Shown here: piece by piece, positions 19,919 through 31,920 of the stretch
Layout: the number at the start of each line of letters is the position of its first letter
Numbering within the stretch: the first letter of the stretch is position 1
Position numbers and translations under genes: made by a program
Notes under the pieces: generated by a model
Database searches by the model: none
What the model was told of the DNA's origin: nothing
The model's input: the letters and a program-made list of their open reading frames with translations, nothing else
Assembly (NCBI RefSeq): GCF_910592395.1
Contig: NC_088317.1
Span: 10,790,001-10,854,000 of the forward strand
Source of the DNA: Lineus longissimus
Lineage: Eukaryota; Nemertea; Pilidiophora; Heteronemertea; Lineidae
Length of the DNA: 64,000 nt
Reading direction: 5' to 3'

Positions 19919-21857
19919 GGTAGTTGATAAAGTATGGAATTAGTGAAACCTTGGAAACACTGATAAACCTTGTAATATTCAATGTAAACCATGGAATCAC
20001 TGTGCAAATAGCGCGGGAAATCGGGTGCGTTCCTTCCACGATTTATACCCTCCCAACTGACAGTCTCGTCCCAGCTGACTTTATTGATAGCAATTTGCCA
20101 GTTAGTTCAGAAGCCAAGGAGGATACCGCGGTGACGTCACGGCTTTTCCAAGATGGCGCTGCATATTGTAAACAAACTCGATCCACGGCCAAGGGAAAAT
20201 CAAGTCATCAAAAAAGTTAGATTTTTCGCATCAAATCTGAGTTATTAGTACTTTTCTGCTATGAAATAAGTCTTAAGACAATAAGCTATCATTTGAATAA
20301 TGAAAAGTGCTGTTTTGATGGAGGAAAATAGGGTTTTTTAAACCAAATAGCCGGGCACCGATCTTCCAAAATTAGCGATGGTTTCAAAACAGTCTCCCAG
20401 ATATGGGCAATCTCTTCATTATCATAATGGGATTTGGAGTCATGTTTACAGATTTTACAAGTTCGAGACCTGTAATACCTAAAACTCGCATAGATCCCCA
20501 TAGATCCCCTCTATTTGTCGAGTTAGCGCCCCTGTAAGATCATGCATTTTAGGACACTAGAAAGAAATCTTCCTGCGGATATCGCGGTTTCTGTGATGAT
20601 TTAAGGAGAAATTGACTGTTATTAGAGGTGTATGGGACAGAAATGAGTTCATACTTCATGAATACATGAATATATTATGATATGGGCGGGCTTCTAAGTC
20701 AAAACAATAACAAACTCAACTGCATCTCTACTGTATATTGCGTAGTGCATTGCCTAGTGTATTTCGTAGTGTATTTTAGCGGAGACATTATTTCCGCACT
20801 TTGGCCACGCCAAACGTCTTTTTTATTCGTGGAAGTTAATCTGCTCTGTAAATTTTATTTTACACAGGAAGAATCCATACTAGGTATTGCAATATTTCAT
20901 GTCTATTGATGTTTTTGTGTACAGGAGCGCACCAGACAGTGAGACGTGGAGATGTGTTCAGTGCTGGTGCTGTCAGTAGACTGAATCTGATTGGCCATAG
21001 CGATCACTAATATGGGTCGGGATCACGTGATGTGACTTCACCGCGGTATCCTCCTTGTTCAGAAGCCAACATTTTTAATGTGGAGGATGACGTCATCAAT
21101 TGGCAATGCGCTGTGGTCGTTAAAATATTTTATTTCTCTTCAATGGAAGCAAAAATTAGTTTTTATGATTGTTTTGTATTCCATAGACGATAAAGTATTA
21201 TGCTCGGTACTAGATGCACGAGATCATAGGACAAATACACACGTGAATAAAAAACCGCTTAGAACTGGTGACGTCACAAAGATCTCTGCATCCCTCGATG
21301 CGTACTGGAAGATGTAAGAAATCGCTCACGGCGGAGGAAATTTTCATCCGCAAACTTCGGTAATAAACATACATGACTAGGCTTCTTTTATTCATCATTT
21401 GTTATAAAATATCAGTCAATCATAGACAATTAGGCCTAGACATAGTCGTCAACCTTATCCATGCATAATGCATGACAGGCCCCCAACTTCCCAAGCAACT
21501 CGTCTGATCGAAAAGGCCCCGCGTGGTGGTGGCGTATTTATAAGCGGAGCGCTATTGGTCCATATTATGGGTGTGTGGTGGGCGTGTCTTCCCATATTTG
21601 GGAGATCAGTACTGTACACTGGAGGCGAGGTACAACTGGGTTGTTTTAAAATATAGACTATTGAATCGGATATGCGGCAGATTTCTAAATTACCATAAAA
21701 TTCCGATCTGATCATGTAAGAATAAGCTCCAAATGTTGATTCGTAACCACGTTAGGTTCGAATGGCATTATTTCATGTTTTTATGCATTTTAAGGAGTGT
21801 TTCCAAGGTTTATCAGTGTTTCCAAGGTTTCACTAATTCCATACTTTATCACCTACC
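19919..21857. mobile_element. Foldback DNA element with 9-bp target duplication
   Basis: 1939 bp with terminal inverted repeats of about 50 bp. The left end reads GGTAGTTGATAAAGTATGG and continues through ATTAGTGAAACCTTGGAAAC; the right end is its near-perfect complement ending CACCTACC. The flanks are ATTTGAGAC at 19910-19918 and again at 21858-21866. A 9-bp duplication suggests a Mutator-like mobilising transposase, which is not encoded here. It sits in the right terminus of Harbinger element B. Confidence 0.75.
20115..21057. mobile_element. Second foldback MITE with 9-bp target duplication, nested
   Basis: 943 bp bounded by CAAGGAGGATACCGCGGTGA and its complement TCACCGCGGTATCCTCCTTG. TTCAGAAGC is duplicated at 20106-20114 and 21058-21066. 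Non-coding. It is inserted in the 19919-21857 element and so is younger. Its ends differ from the host element's, so two families share a 9-bp duplication size. Confidence 0.75.
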
Positions 21858-21888
21858 ATTTGAGACAACCTCTATTTATGCCTAAATA

Positions 21889-22013
21889 ACCGCCCATACA
21901 TTTTCCTCCGTAAAAAGGAATTCTCCACGATAAGAAGGTGATGCCTGGTCCTGTCAAAGCTGGTACACCTTCCTCCTAGGAGCCAATTGCATAAATGCAG
22001 CCATTTTACTCTG
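21889..22013 (-). pseudogene. Possible N-terminal remnant of the old Harbinger transposase
   Basis: Read on the minus strand, an ATG at about 22010 opens a frame beginning MAAFMQLAPRRKVYQL, followed after a stop by FTEENVWAVI. This resembles the short N-terminal region of Harbinger transposases. Its position to the right of element B fits with it being the other half of the gene whose C-terminus is at 4745-5130. The similarity is weak and the middle of the gene, including the first catalytic D, is missing. Confidence 0.2.
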
Positions 22014-22089
22014 GATGAACTTAACACTTATTTTGAAGTTGAAAGTTGAGATAGGTCTGGAGCTTCCTTGAAATTTTGAAGCAAATACT

Positions 22090-22293
22090 TGGACTGTTGG
22101 AGCAAATGCTCAGTTTTATGCACATGATTTTTAGCATTTGCTAAATGCAACACGTAAATAGTAAATGCTTATGCTAAAAGCAATTGATTTTTAGCAAAAG
22201 CATTTACTTGGGGTGTTATGCATACAGACAGAAGTAATGCTTCAATTTTGGAAGTAAAAAGCATTTACTTGTTTTATGCATACAGCCCAATAT
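22090..22293 (-). repeat. Inverted-repeat block, partner of 3543-3720
   Basis: AAGCATTTAC-type AT-rich repeats ending in TTTTATGCATACAGCCCAAT. See the left partner; together they suggest that everything from 3.5 to 22.3 kb lies within one old element. Confidence 0.45.
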
Positions 22294-23949
22294 CTTTTTA
22301 TAGTACCGGTACTTGCTTGTAAAACCTTCGTTAGCGTGGACGGTAGCGTCATCAGAACTGTGTCTTAAACTCTCCATTATTGATCGAGCAACAATCCCTT
22401 CAGTTAACTGTCTTTGGGTATTATCAAAACAGGCCCCAACACTGCTCGAAATGAACAAATGTCCATTTCTCAATGGTTCATTTACTCCAAGAATGACATA
22501 CATATAGGCCTACGACCCTTGCCTATATTATCAAGGCCAAGAAACTTTGTATTCCACAAAAGGAATGGAGAGCGACATTCCCCTTAATAGGCCCTCTTTG
22601 TGTTAAGCCATGCCCACATAATTTCAGCCCCAATGAGAGGTGACTTCGGTTCACACATTCAATGTTGTTTAGGAATGCCTTCGACGACGAGGTACATTGT
22701 AACTGAGTGAGGACAGTATTTTAATTTATAAAGAAACACACAAGCAATAGATCTGGCATATGTTTGGGCCAAAGTCGCCGGAAATCTGTGGCAAATATTT
22801 CTAGAATCTGACACTTACAGTCTGCTATATTAAGAATGAAGTCAGTGTCATTTTTTTGAAAAAAACATCTCTAGAATGGTCTGTAGTTGGGTGGATATCT
22901 GACCAGTATACAACTGTCAACTCGAGCAGACATGTAGTCCCAGCCAAGGTTTTTGTACATCTGAAAAAAAAAGTAACTTATTATATTTAAAACTTGCATT
23001 AACACCTTACTTGCAAGCCACACAATGATAAACGAGTTTCAGAAGGTAGGCCGAGTATACTATCTCTTATAATCCTCCGAGACGGACAGGATTGCCTTAG
23101 AAATTAACTGACATATACAACATTTAAGAAATAACTTACGATAAGGCTCACCTACACTGAAATGCACACCAACCTTTGTTAAAATATTTCTAGGCATGAA
23201 GGCTTTACCCTACAACGATGATGTAGCATCCCAAAGCGAGATTTGTTGCTCTTAGCCATGTGCTACACTGTCAATTCGCTGATGTTGAAGAGAGGATGCC
23301 AATAAGTAAGTCAATCTTTCAAATTGCCACATATGACGATGTCAAAACAGGTGGCTTGGACAAATGACAATAATGTGTGTTTTGCAGTGTAACCTTTTAT
23401 TCTAATGTTTTAATTTAGATAAAACATGAAAACACTAATGTTTTATTTTAGATAAAACATTACATGTATCATCATTATCATTATTATGACCATATCAATA
23501 TAAATACCATTAAAAATTTCAAATTATATTTAGAAATCCTTCAGGAAACAACAAAACTTTTACAAAGACTGGATGCCATGAGAGATCATGCCATTGTGTA
23601 CTGTACAATCAAAGTAATACTAGACAGCAGCATGCCTCAAAAAACTTTCTAGTAAACTGACTAGGATATCAGCCTGTACATTACGTTTTTCTGCCCTTGA
23701 TGATTTTTCTGTAAGCCCGTTTTAGCCCTTTTGGCGGGTCCATTTTATCAAGATTGCCTAGGGATTCTGAGAGATTAGCCGTTCAGTTTGTGTATCTCGG
23801 GAATATTTCCTCCCCACTAAAGAAATAAATGATGACATATTTTGCAGCGTCGCTTTTGGGAGCGAGACAGTTCGCCAGCATATATATCTCTATCACAAAT
23901 AGCTCTTTTTAATTTGAAATTGACTGAAGAATAACGATTTTAGAGCTTT
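22294..23949. other. No gene recognised
   Basis: AT-rich, no convincing coding sequence. A 40-bp stretch with TTTTAGATAAAACAT is duplicated around 23415-23461. Otherwise featureless by eye. Confidence 0.4.
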
Positions 23950-24376
23950 AATGAAACGGCCAGGGGCCATTGTGCTCACCATATAGATATTTGGTGCTTT
24001 GGAATTCATCGTGGTTAAGAAACATTGTACATGTATAGTATATAGGTCAAACCAAAGTTGGTATGACATGAGATGTATCGTTGCTTGGAGTGAGTACCAT
24101 AAGAATATCATCAAAAACAAGTCACTAATAAACAAGATATTGCACTTTTTACGTATTTAATCTTGGCCTCCTGGTGGCCAAGTTGAGTACCAGATCAGAT
24201 AAAAATCGGTGTCCGAGGTAACATGACGTAGGGAGTCATGTGTACCGAATGTCAAGTTCATAGCTTTAGTGGTTAAGAAACGTGCCATAGTTACACTCAA
24301 ACGACCAATTACATACATACATACAAATAGCATTTATAAAGCGCAAAATCCAATTAGAAAAATTGCTCAGCTGCGC

Positions 24377-24541
24377 TTAACAAAAACACTGTTCAAATAG
24401 TTTGGTTTTTAATCTTCTTTTGAACTCGCTGACGGTGGAGCTGTTGCGGGTGTTAGTGTCAAGCGAGTTCCATAATTTGCTGGCATAAACTGTAAAGCTT
24501 CTGCCACCAAATGTCTCAAGGCGATACCTGGGAGTCACCAA
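24377..24541 (-). pseudogene. 5'-truncated LINE: C-terminal end of a CR1/L2-like reverse transcriptase
   Basis: Minus-strand reading gives RYRLETFGGRSFTVYASKLW and then NSLDTNTRNSSTVSEFKRRL followed by KTKLFEQCF and a stop. This is the conserved C-terminal segment (F-G-x-R-S/A-F...LWN-L-P/D...FK-x-x-LK-x-LF) of CR1/L2-type non-LTR retrotransposon proteins. A (CATA)n 3' tail extends to 24311. The insert interrupts a family A monomer between CAATT copies, consistent with a short target duplication. Confidence 0.75.
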
Positions 24542-24783
24542 CAATTTACGCCATTTGACCTCTGTGACCTTGAAAAGCAGGTCAAATCAAAAAACTCTTA
24601 CGATATGTGTTGTATCCTTGCTAGGAGAACCTACAATAAAAAGTGTTTTTGAAAACGAATCACTAATAAGCGAAATATCACACTTTCTAGGTTATCACTT
24701 TTGGCCCCCTGGTGGCCAAGTCGAGAATCAGACCGGACTGAAATTCAGGGTCAGAGGTCTCAAGTTCATAGCCTTAGGGGTTA

Positions 24784-25774
24784 GGGATCACGTCCAAAGT
24801 CCGCACGCGAATATTCGCTGCGTGAATCGGGGCGAAAATTCGCCTGGTCGAATATCGCCACACTCATTCGCCTCCAAATCGCTCCCTGCTTCGGCGATTC
24901 TATTATGATCAGGCGAAAAATTCAGACTGAATAAAAATCGCAGGCGAAAATAATAATCGCGCCTAATTCGCTCTCACCAACCATCGGAACGAAGCGAATA
25001 TTAGAGGCCTACATGTGTTGTAGTATGCGTATTCCGACAACAGTTGATAGCAGACCGATCAAAACACAAACTGGAATTCCCGGTCAACCTGACTGCAGTA
25101 ATCATATACATCACATCTATCCACGAGGAGCTACACAAATTTGGCACAGAGGTTTGAGGTTCTTAGTATTATGGTATGTATTCCGAAGGATTGTGGCGGA
25201 ATGTACCGAATCATACAGCTAATCATAGTTAGGCTTATGTTTCCGAGTCTCAGCCAACCAATCAAAATCGTTGTAGTATCTGGTTATCCTAAACAGCGTC
25301 CACCAGCGTTCACCAGGTTTAAAGTTGGGTATAAAGTCATCAAATAAAATTTAGTGGCCAAAATGTAATACGTACACCATAAAAAATACATTTCCTGAAA
25401 ATTTCATGCTTCGTTTATGACCATTATTATTTACTTTGATGGCTTTAATGTATGTATGTGTTTAAATCTGGTGGACGCTGTTTAGTATGACCAGATTTGT
25501 TTACGTGACTGCACTTTTCCGCCAATAAAACAAGACGAAAGTCGTTGCAAAATTGTTCCGAATATCGGACAAGCATGCAAGAGCCACCAATTACGTAAAA
25601 TCGCTCCATTATCGCCTGGAGCGATTTTTGGGGCGAAATCGAAGAATTGGCGCGATTGTGGGCGAATTTCGCATCTGACATTCCGACGATTTCATATTAT
25701 CGCCTCACATTCGCCAGTCGATTTTCGGACAGATTTCGCGGCGAATATCGCGTGCGGACTTTGGACGTGATCCC
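24784..25774. mobile_element. Harbinger-type MITE with TTA target duplication
   Basis: 991 bp flanked by TTA (24781-24783 and 25775-25777), the 3-bp TWA duplication typical of PIF/Harbinger. Ends are GGGATCACGTCCAAAGTCCG and its complement, and the inverted repeat continues for about 35 bp. The interior is rich in TTCGCC/GGCGAA motifs near both ends. Non-coding. Removing it restores the family A monomer. Confidence 0.85.
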
Positions 25775-26920
25775 TTAAGAAATGTGCCTCAGTTACACTC
25801 AAATGGACGATTTACGCCATTTGACCTCTGTGACCTTGACAAGTACGTCAAATCTAAAACCCGTATCATACGTAAAGTATCCTTGCTAAGAGTATCTACC
25901 ATAAAATTTTTACCAAAATGAATCAGTACTAAGCGAGATATGGCACTATTCAAATTTTTGGTTTTGGCCCCCTGGTGGCCAAGTTCAGAATCAAACTGGA
26001 CCGAAAATCAGTGTCGCAGGTAATCTGACCTTAGGGGTCCTGTGTACCAAGTTTAAAGTTCATAGCTTTAGTGGTTAAGAAACGTGCCATAGTTACACAC
26101 AAACAGCCAATTCACACCATTTCACCTCTGTGACCTTGAATATAAAGTCAAATCGAAAACCTGTACGATATGTGATGTATCCTTCCTCAGAGTACCTACC
26201 ATGAAAATAAAATTGAAAACAAGACACTATTAAGCGTGATATTGCACTTTTTACCTGTTTTAGTTTTGGCCCCCAGGTGGCCAAGTCCAGAATCAGATCA
26301 GGCCGAAATTCGGTGTCAGAGGTTATATGAAGTAGGGAGTCATGCATACCAAATTTCAAGTTCATAGCTTTAGCGGTTAAGAAACGTGCCACAGTTACAC
26401 TCAAACGGCAAATTTACGCCATTGGACACTGAATTACACCTTGAAAAGTAGGTCAAATCAAAAACACGTATGATATGTGTTGTATCCTTTCTAGGAGTAC
26501 CTACCTTAAAAATTTCATCAAAATCAAATGACGAATAAGTGAGATATCACACTATTTATATTTTCAGCTTTGGCTCCCTAGTGGCCAAGTCAAGAATCAG
26601 ACCGGACCGAAATTCAGTGTCGAAGGTCATCTGAGCTAGGGGGTCATGCATACAAAGTTTTGAGTCCATAGCCCTAGCGTTTAAGAAACGTGCCTCTGTT
26701 TTTGAAATAGGATACGACGGACGACGGACACTGCGCTGTTGTATAGACTCCCCTACGGTGAGCCAAAAATAAGGCATTTTTGTCGATCTCGCCTGGTTCT
26801 CATCGTTTGACGAAGCGGCGGGGCTTTGTCGATCAGTTAGCGTACCCCCGCCTCGAGCAAGTCGCAAGTCACAGACTTTCCATTTCCTGTGGAAATGTCA
26901 TTTTATTAGTTCATACCTAC

Positions 26921-27051
26921 CCAGGTCAGACTTTTGCATGTGTAATCCATTCGGACACACCCGAGGAAGAAATAATCTATTTATAATAGAAAACTCTTAG
27001 CTAGTTCGCTTAGCTACACCTAGGCGGCGCCCCTATACAGCCTCTGCCTCG
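26921..27051. repeat. DIRS inverted terminal repeat, left
   Basis: Begins CCAGGTCAGACTTTTGCATG and ends CCTCTGCCTCG. It is the near-perfect complement of 32323-32453, with equal length of 131 bp. Confidence 0.85.
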
Positions 27052-27720
27052 TGTGAGCTGCCATCACTAGTACGTATTACTCGAGTGCACCGAATAAGTC
27101 CCGTTGATGTGGGGACAGACAGGGCGGGTAATCTGACCTGGGTGGATATGAACTAACAAAATGACATTTCCACAGGAAATGGAAATTTTATGTCGTTCAT
27201 TCTCTACCCAGGTCAGACTTTTGCATCGTTTACCAACAACCAAAGGAAGGAGGGTAAACGGTGACTTACAATGTAGTGAAGTGAACTGTCTCCAAAGCTG
27301 CGCAGCAGAACCCAACAGGTGAGACCAGGGGACCCAGAGAAAAAATGCTTGGGGAAAACCCGGGCTAGAGGTCAACAGGCCCTCTGAAAACAAAGGGAAG
27401 CATAACTGGGAAACCCATCCCCTCCTAGACGGTGACAAAACCACCTCAACACGGTCTAAGCTCAGCACATATCGTCAAGAGACACAATGTGGAATTTTTT
27501 TTTAAAAAAAAAGAAGGAGAGCGCACCCCAGAATAACATGGAGCGGCCTCACTGACTAACTCTCAAAAGTCCTAGGCGACTGAACCCTAGGACAGCTGGA
27601 CGGGGCAAACGTGCAGGCCCGAAGACCCGGCAACAGTCTATGGAACAACCCCCCCCCCCCCCCCCGCTTAAAAAGGAGGGAGTACAAAACAGCCAGCAGG
27701 AGAGAAAATCGACGAGTGGT

Positions 27721-28740
27721 CTAGGCAGGGAAACACCTAGACCACGTGCTGAGAGCAGCGACAATTGGACCAAGAGACAGCATACCGTCTGTCAACGTGG
27801 AACAATTGCGCATATAATACTGGGAGAAGGTAGAGTGAGAACTCCACGTAGCCGCATCCAAAACCACGTTCAGCGCCACTCCCTTATACTCGGCCCACGA
27901 AGTAGAAATAGCCCGAATCTCATGGGCCGAAATGGCACCTAGGCGACGAAGCTCTGGAGAAACGAGTGTCATAGACTAAGCCATCCGGATGGTGGCCACC
28001 AACCATCTGGCGACCGTGGCTGCAGCTATCTCCCTAGTGAACCCCTCTCTATAAGACAAAAAGAGGCGCTTCCTGCCTAGGCGAACAGCAGGCTCCTTAG
28101 TCTTATTAGAATAGAACTTCAATGCCTGAACAGGACAGAGAGTTCTGTCCGGAAAGTCTCTAGAGACCGTAGCGGATAACGAGGGGATAAAAACCGGGCG
28201 CCTGGAAGTGTACGGCACCTGGTTTTTAGCAAGAAAGCCTGGGACAAATTCTAGGACCGCGCCCCTCTCAGTGAAGCCAATTTATCAAAGGCTAAAGCAT
28301 GGAGCTCAGACCGCCGCTGTGCCATGGTAAAAGCCACCAGGAAAACGGTCTTAAAGGTCAGATGTTTAAAATCTGCCTGATGCATGGGCTCAAATGGAAA
28401 TTTCATGAGAGCCCTTAAGACCACCGAGAGGTCCCACTTGGGGGAGAGCTGAATGGAGCGAGGATGCTCCAAAGACATATTGCGAAGCAATGATGAAACA
28501 GCGTCATCCCAAGACGGTTGCTACGATTCAGTCAGCTTTAAGGTGACCGAAAAGGCGGAGCGATAACCTTTCACTCCCTGAAACGAAAACTTCCGGACCG
28601 AGAATAGAAAATTCAAGAAGTCGAGGAAGTTGGGAAGAGAGGGAGCGACCGGAGAAACTCCATGCTCCCGACACCAGTCTCGAAAGACAGCCCACTTGCT
28701 ATCGTATGAATCAAGGGTAGACTGTCTCTGAGGTTGGGTG
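27721..28740 (-). pseudogene. DIRS tyrosine recombinase
   Basis: Spread over pieces in two frames: the tail of 29897-28521, then 28490-28251, 28218-27976 and 27972-27721. The N-terminal SAM-like part reads STLDSYDSKWAVFRDWC and SLPNFLDFLNFLFS. The catalytic part has AQRRSELHAL (first Arg), AHEIRAISTSWAEY (H-x-x-R) and a Tyr in TFSQYYMR. So the R, H-x-x-R and Y residues are all visible, although stops at 28521 and 27973 and a frameshift near 28230 break the gene. The enzyme integrates circular element DNA without a target duplication. Confidence 0.75.
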
Positions 28741-30042
28741 ACTTTACGGATAACGTCTTTCGAAAAGCCTCTCTCTCGGAGGAAATACCCGACAGCCTCC
28801 AGGCGTGAAGCCTGTAGAAAGAAGGGTCTTGATGATAGACCCGGCCGATCAGGTGATAAAGCAGACGGTCCCACGCCGGCAGGCGGTGGGGATGATCCGT
28901 CAGCAGCTCCAGCAGAACCAGGAACCAGGCCTGGTTCGGCCAGCACGGTGCTATCAGACAAAGTCTGACCCGTGAACTGGCCACCTTGTTGAGTACCAGT
29001 AGCAACAGAGGGGTTGGCGGGTATGCATAAGCATTGAGGCCGTCCCAGGAGGCCGACAGGCTGTCCACTCCCAAGGCCTCCCCGTCCGGGAGGGGTGAGT
29101 AGTACAGGGGGAACCTCTTGTTCAACCGAGTCGCAAACAAGTCCACGACCGGAGCATCCCACAGGGCCCCCGAGGCGAGAGACTACCTCGCGATAAAGGG
29201 TCCACTCCGTCTGGACCAGACAGTCCGACCTGGAAAGGGTGTCGGCCAAGATATTCCTCTTGCCGGGGATGTGACGGGGAGGAGCTGGAAATCCAAGCGG
29301 CGACAAAGCTGCAGGAGCTCCCAAGTGAGACGGCACAATGTGTCGGATCTCTTCCCCCCCCCCTGTCTCCGAATATAAGAGACCACTGTCGAATTGTCGG
29401 AGAAAAGAGAAACCCTGTGACCCCTCAGATGAGACGTGAAGGCCCTCACGGCCAGGATGACAGCCTGCAACTCGAGGATATTGATCGAGAGACGCGCATC
29501 CTCCTCCGACCACTTGCCCTTGGTCAGGTCCACTTCGTTCAAATGGGCGCCCCAACCATAAAGGGAGGCGTCGGTGAACAGGGACATCTGGGGTGACGGC
29601 GGACTGAGCTGCACTCCGCAGAGGAGCTCCGTCTCCGAACCCCAGAAACTCCACACCTCCCCCAGAAGGGACCCCGGGATAAAAATCCGCTGGTCGAGAG
29701 AGTCCGTGAAAGGACGCCAACTCGACAGCAGGAGGAGCTGGAGTGGGCACATATACAGGCGGCCGAAAGGAACCTGGTCCACTGGAATTGAGCAGTCCCA
29801 GCAGCGACAGAAACTGTCGGGCTGTGGCGCTGTCCTGACTGCGAAAAATCCCGACCGAGGACCGAATCTTGCGAATTCGGTCCGGAGGGGGGGACATCAG
29901 GCCCTCTCGTTAGCGACATAAGACATAATCCTGAGCTGCGTCCACCTCGGATTTGTCCCAATTTAAAAGCCACCCTGCCTGTCTGGTTGTGACGAGCAGA
30001 AACTTTGTCTGCTCTCCCAGACGGCGTTCTGTGGGGGCGCAA
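28740..30042 (-). pseudogene. DIRS reverse transcriptase remnant, RNase H and connection domain
   Basis: Near 29990-29920 the text GWLLNWDKSEVDAAQDYV matches the post-catalytic part of the DIRS reverse transcriptase. RNase H residues follow: SLFTDASLYGWGAHL, INILELQAVILAV and VSLFSDNSTVVSYI in the 29782-29183 frame, then IPGKRNILADTLSR in the 29897-28521 frame. Another frame (29146-28613) gives MDLFATRLNKRFPLYYSPLP and DGLNAYAYPPTPLL, the region usually found between RNase H and recombinase. The YxDD palm motif expected upstream of 30042 is absent, as if deleted. At least two frameshifts. Confidence 0.75.
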
Positions 30043-30064
30043 CCTGAAGGCGCAGGAGGAAGGA

Positions 30065-30962
30065 CTAAAAAGTCACTTGCGCTTGCCCCGCGACCCTTCT
30101 CTTGAAAAGGACGCTTGGGCTGCCCGCCGCTCCCGCCTGAGGAGCGATGGCGCTTACTGGAGCGGCGAGAGGGAGCTGCAGCTTCTGCCTGCCCTTGGGG
30201 ACGAATGGAGGAGGAGCCACGCGAGGACGAGGGCCCATGAGGAGCTGACGAACCTCGGGGGCGTCGAGACCCCACCTGTAGTCCCCTCCCGCGGCCTGTG
30301 CATAGGAACGCGGGCGGGGGGCGGCCTGGGAAGTCGAAACTGACTCCATCAGGCGATCCGACTCTGCCTGAGCACCCATGGTGTCAGGCAGGGAGTCGTG
30401 GAACAAAAAAGGGCCACTCAATGGAGCGGTCCTTAATGCCCCCCCCCCCAGAAACTGGGATCTGACCATGCTCAACCCCTCAATGAGCAGGTCGCGGCGT
30501 TTTAGCACGCCGTTAGCCGCCTGCTTAGCAGCAAGATCACTGGCATGCTGCAGGGATTGCTGGAGGGACATCGCGAGAACGCGCTGTGCCTCCGAGGCAT
30601 CTGCGGCTAAGGACCTGGTCAGAGCACAAAGAGTCAGGTCGGCGTAAGACAACACTGGCTGGGTCTCTTTAGCCAGGGCCTCATCATTCTTCGCATAAGG
30701 CCAGAGAAGAGAGGACTTTAGGGGGTACCAAACCCGAAAATTGGATGTCGTCCTTGAGGGGCGACAGTGAAACCGGGTCGGTTCCCGACGTTGAGACCCG
30801 ATAATAATCGGGTCTGTAGGACAGGCTCAAGAGGAAGCGGTCGTGAATTGCTTCCCAGCCCGAGTCCAGGCACCCGGTCCCGTAGACGGGAGCGTCGAGA
30901 CCAGGGCGCTCTGGTGACCCCCGCAATATGGCGCTGTATCCCTGAGAGCCGTATCCAACCAT
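30065..30962 (-). pseudogene. DIRS Gag-like region
   Basis: Two frames, 30962-30684 and 30655-30065, follow one another with a frameshift between. The second is helical at first (SLQQSLQHASDLAAKQAANG) and then Pro/Arg-rich and basic, as in the ORF1/Gag of DIRS elements just upstream of the reverse transcriptase. Identification rests mainly on position. Confidence 0.5.
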
Positions 30963-31445
30963 GTGGAGGCTCTAATCAGGGCCGGAGAAGTGGCCTACCG
31001 GAACATGCAGTCAGGGTATCAATAAACAGTTATGCCAGGATGGACAAAATATGTACAGTGGCCAGCGCTTGCTCTTTGTTTTATTCTTTACTGACTGATG
31101 TTGTCAGTTTGAATTGCGTTCTGCATCTCTCCATGCGCCTGGCTTTGGTCCGACAGTGGCATTGGGTACGGGAGTGGGTAGGTGATATGCCTAATATGTG
31201 AGGGTCTTATTTGGAACAGGACCTGCTATCACTGGTCTCAATGCATTGTGCAAAATAGCGTACTCCAATCAATCTATTGGGGGTTGCATATGTAGATAGC
31301 AGCAATAAGTCCCTAAATGCAGTTAATTTCGTGTTTAACCTTTAATAAACCTTCAGTAACGTTAGAAATTTAATGTAGCTCAATCATCGTGCCCATTTAA
31401 CTAATGTATATTACATTTCAACTTTGCCCGCTCCATGGGTATATG

Positions 31446-31920
31446 CTAGTTCTTAAAAAGCCCGGTCAGGGACCGCATCCGACTCCTGCTAGGAGGCGTC
31501 GCCGAACAAGTCGAACGGCACCTTACTGAGGGCGGGGTTGACCGTCGGGAGAGGACAAGTGTCTTGAGGCACAAATTGCCTAACAAAAGCGCGTAAGTCG
31601 CGCATACCCGCCACAATGACGGAGTCCTCACCCCCGAGGGGTAATCAGCCTGAGAGGCTGAAAAAGTCAAAAGCCACCGGCCTTTCATGGAGGTTAGAAG
31701 CCTCCATACGGTCCGTCAGACTCCTGAGCAACTGCCTTTGCTCCTCCGTGAGGGAGGAAGCAAGAGTCTGAGGCTCAGTGCTCAAATCGGACTCCCGTGG
31801 GGCAGACACAGGAGGGGGAGGGGGGGGGGCATGCCTGATAGGCAGCCAGACCTGTCGACCCCGACAAACCCGACAGAGCAGGGTAGGGTCGCACCGGGGA
31901 AATGGACGGTCTGATGGCAC
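31446..31920 (-). pseudogene. DIRS 5' open-frame fragments
   Basis: Minus-strand pieces with CRVCRGRQVW and a Pro-rich linker followed by LTEEQRQLLRSLTDRMEASN. They lie upstream of the Gag-like region inside the element and may be its N-terminal part. Not recognised otherwise. The 31010-31440 stretch between them has no coding look and is probably a separate insertion. Confidence 0.35.

Larger units (their letters stand above)
23950..26769 (+). mobile_element. Helentron-like tandem-repeat element, family A
   Basis: Starts ATGAAACGGCCAGGGGCC followed by ATTGTGCTCACC and ends GGTGAGCCAAAAA after a short (ACG)n tract (26712-26728). Between are diverged ~300-bp monomers, each with TGACCTCTGTGACCT, CCCCCTGGTGGCC and AAGAAACGTGCC landmarks. 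The 5' GCTCACC and 3' GGTGAGC are inverted. It has been invaded by a LINE tail (24311-24541) and a Harbinger MITE (24784-25774). No protein is encoded, so it would be mobilised in trans. Confidence 0.6.

Noticed and set aside
27640-27942. Plus-strand frame with a proline run
   Set aside because: Antisense to the DIRS recombinase, where the minus-strand reading has clear catalytic motifs.
28521-29897. 458-codon minus-strand frame as one intact protein
   Set aside because: Recognisable DIRS segments jump between this frame and others (RNase H and connection domain lie in different frames), so the long frame is partly fortuitous in GC-rich sequence.
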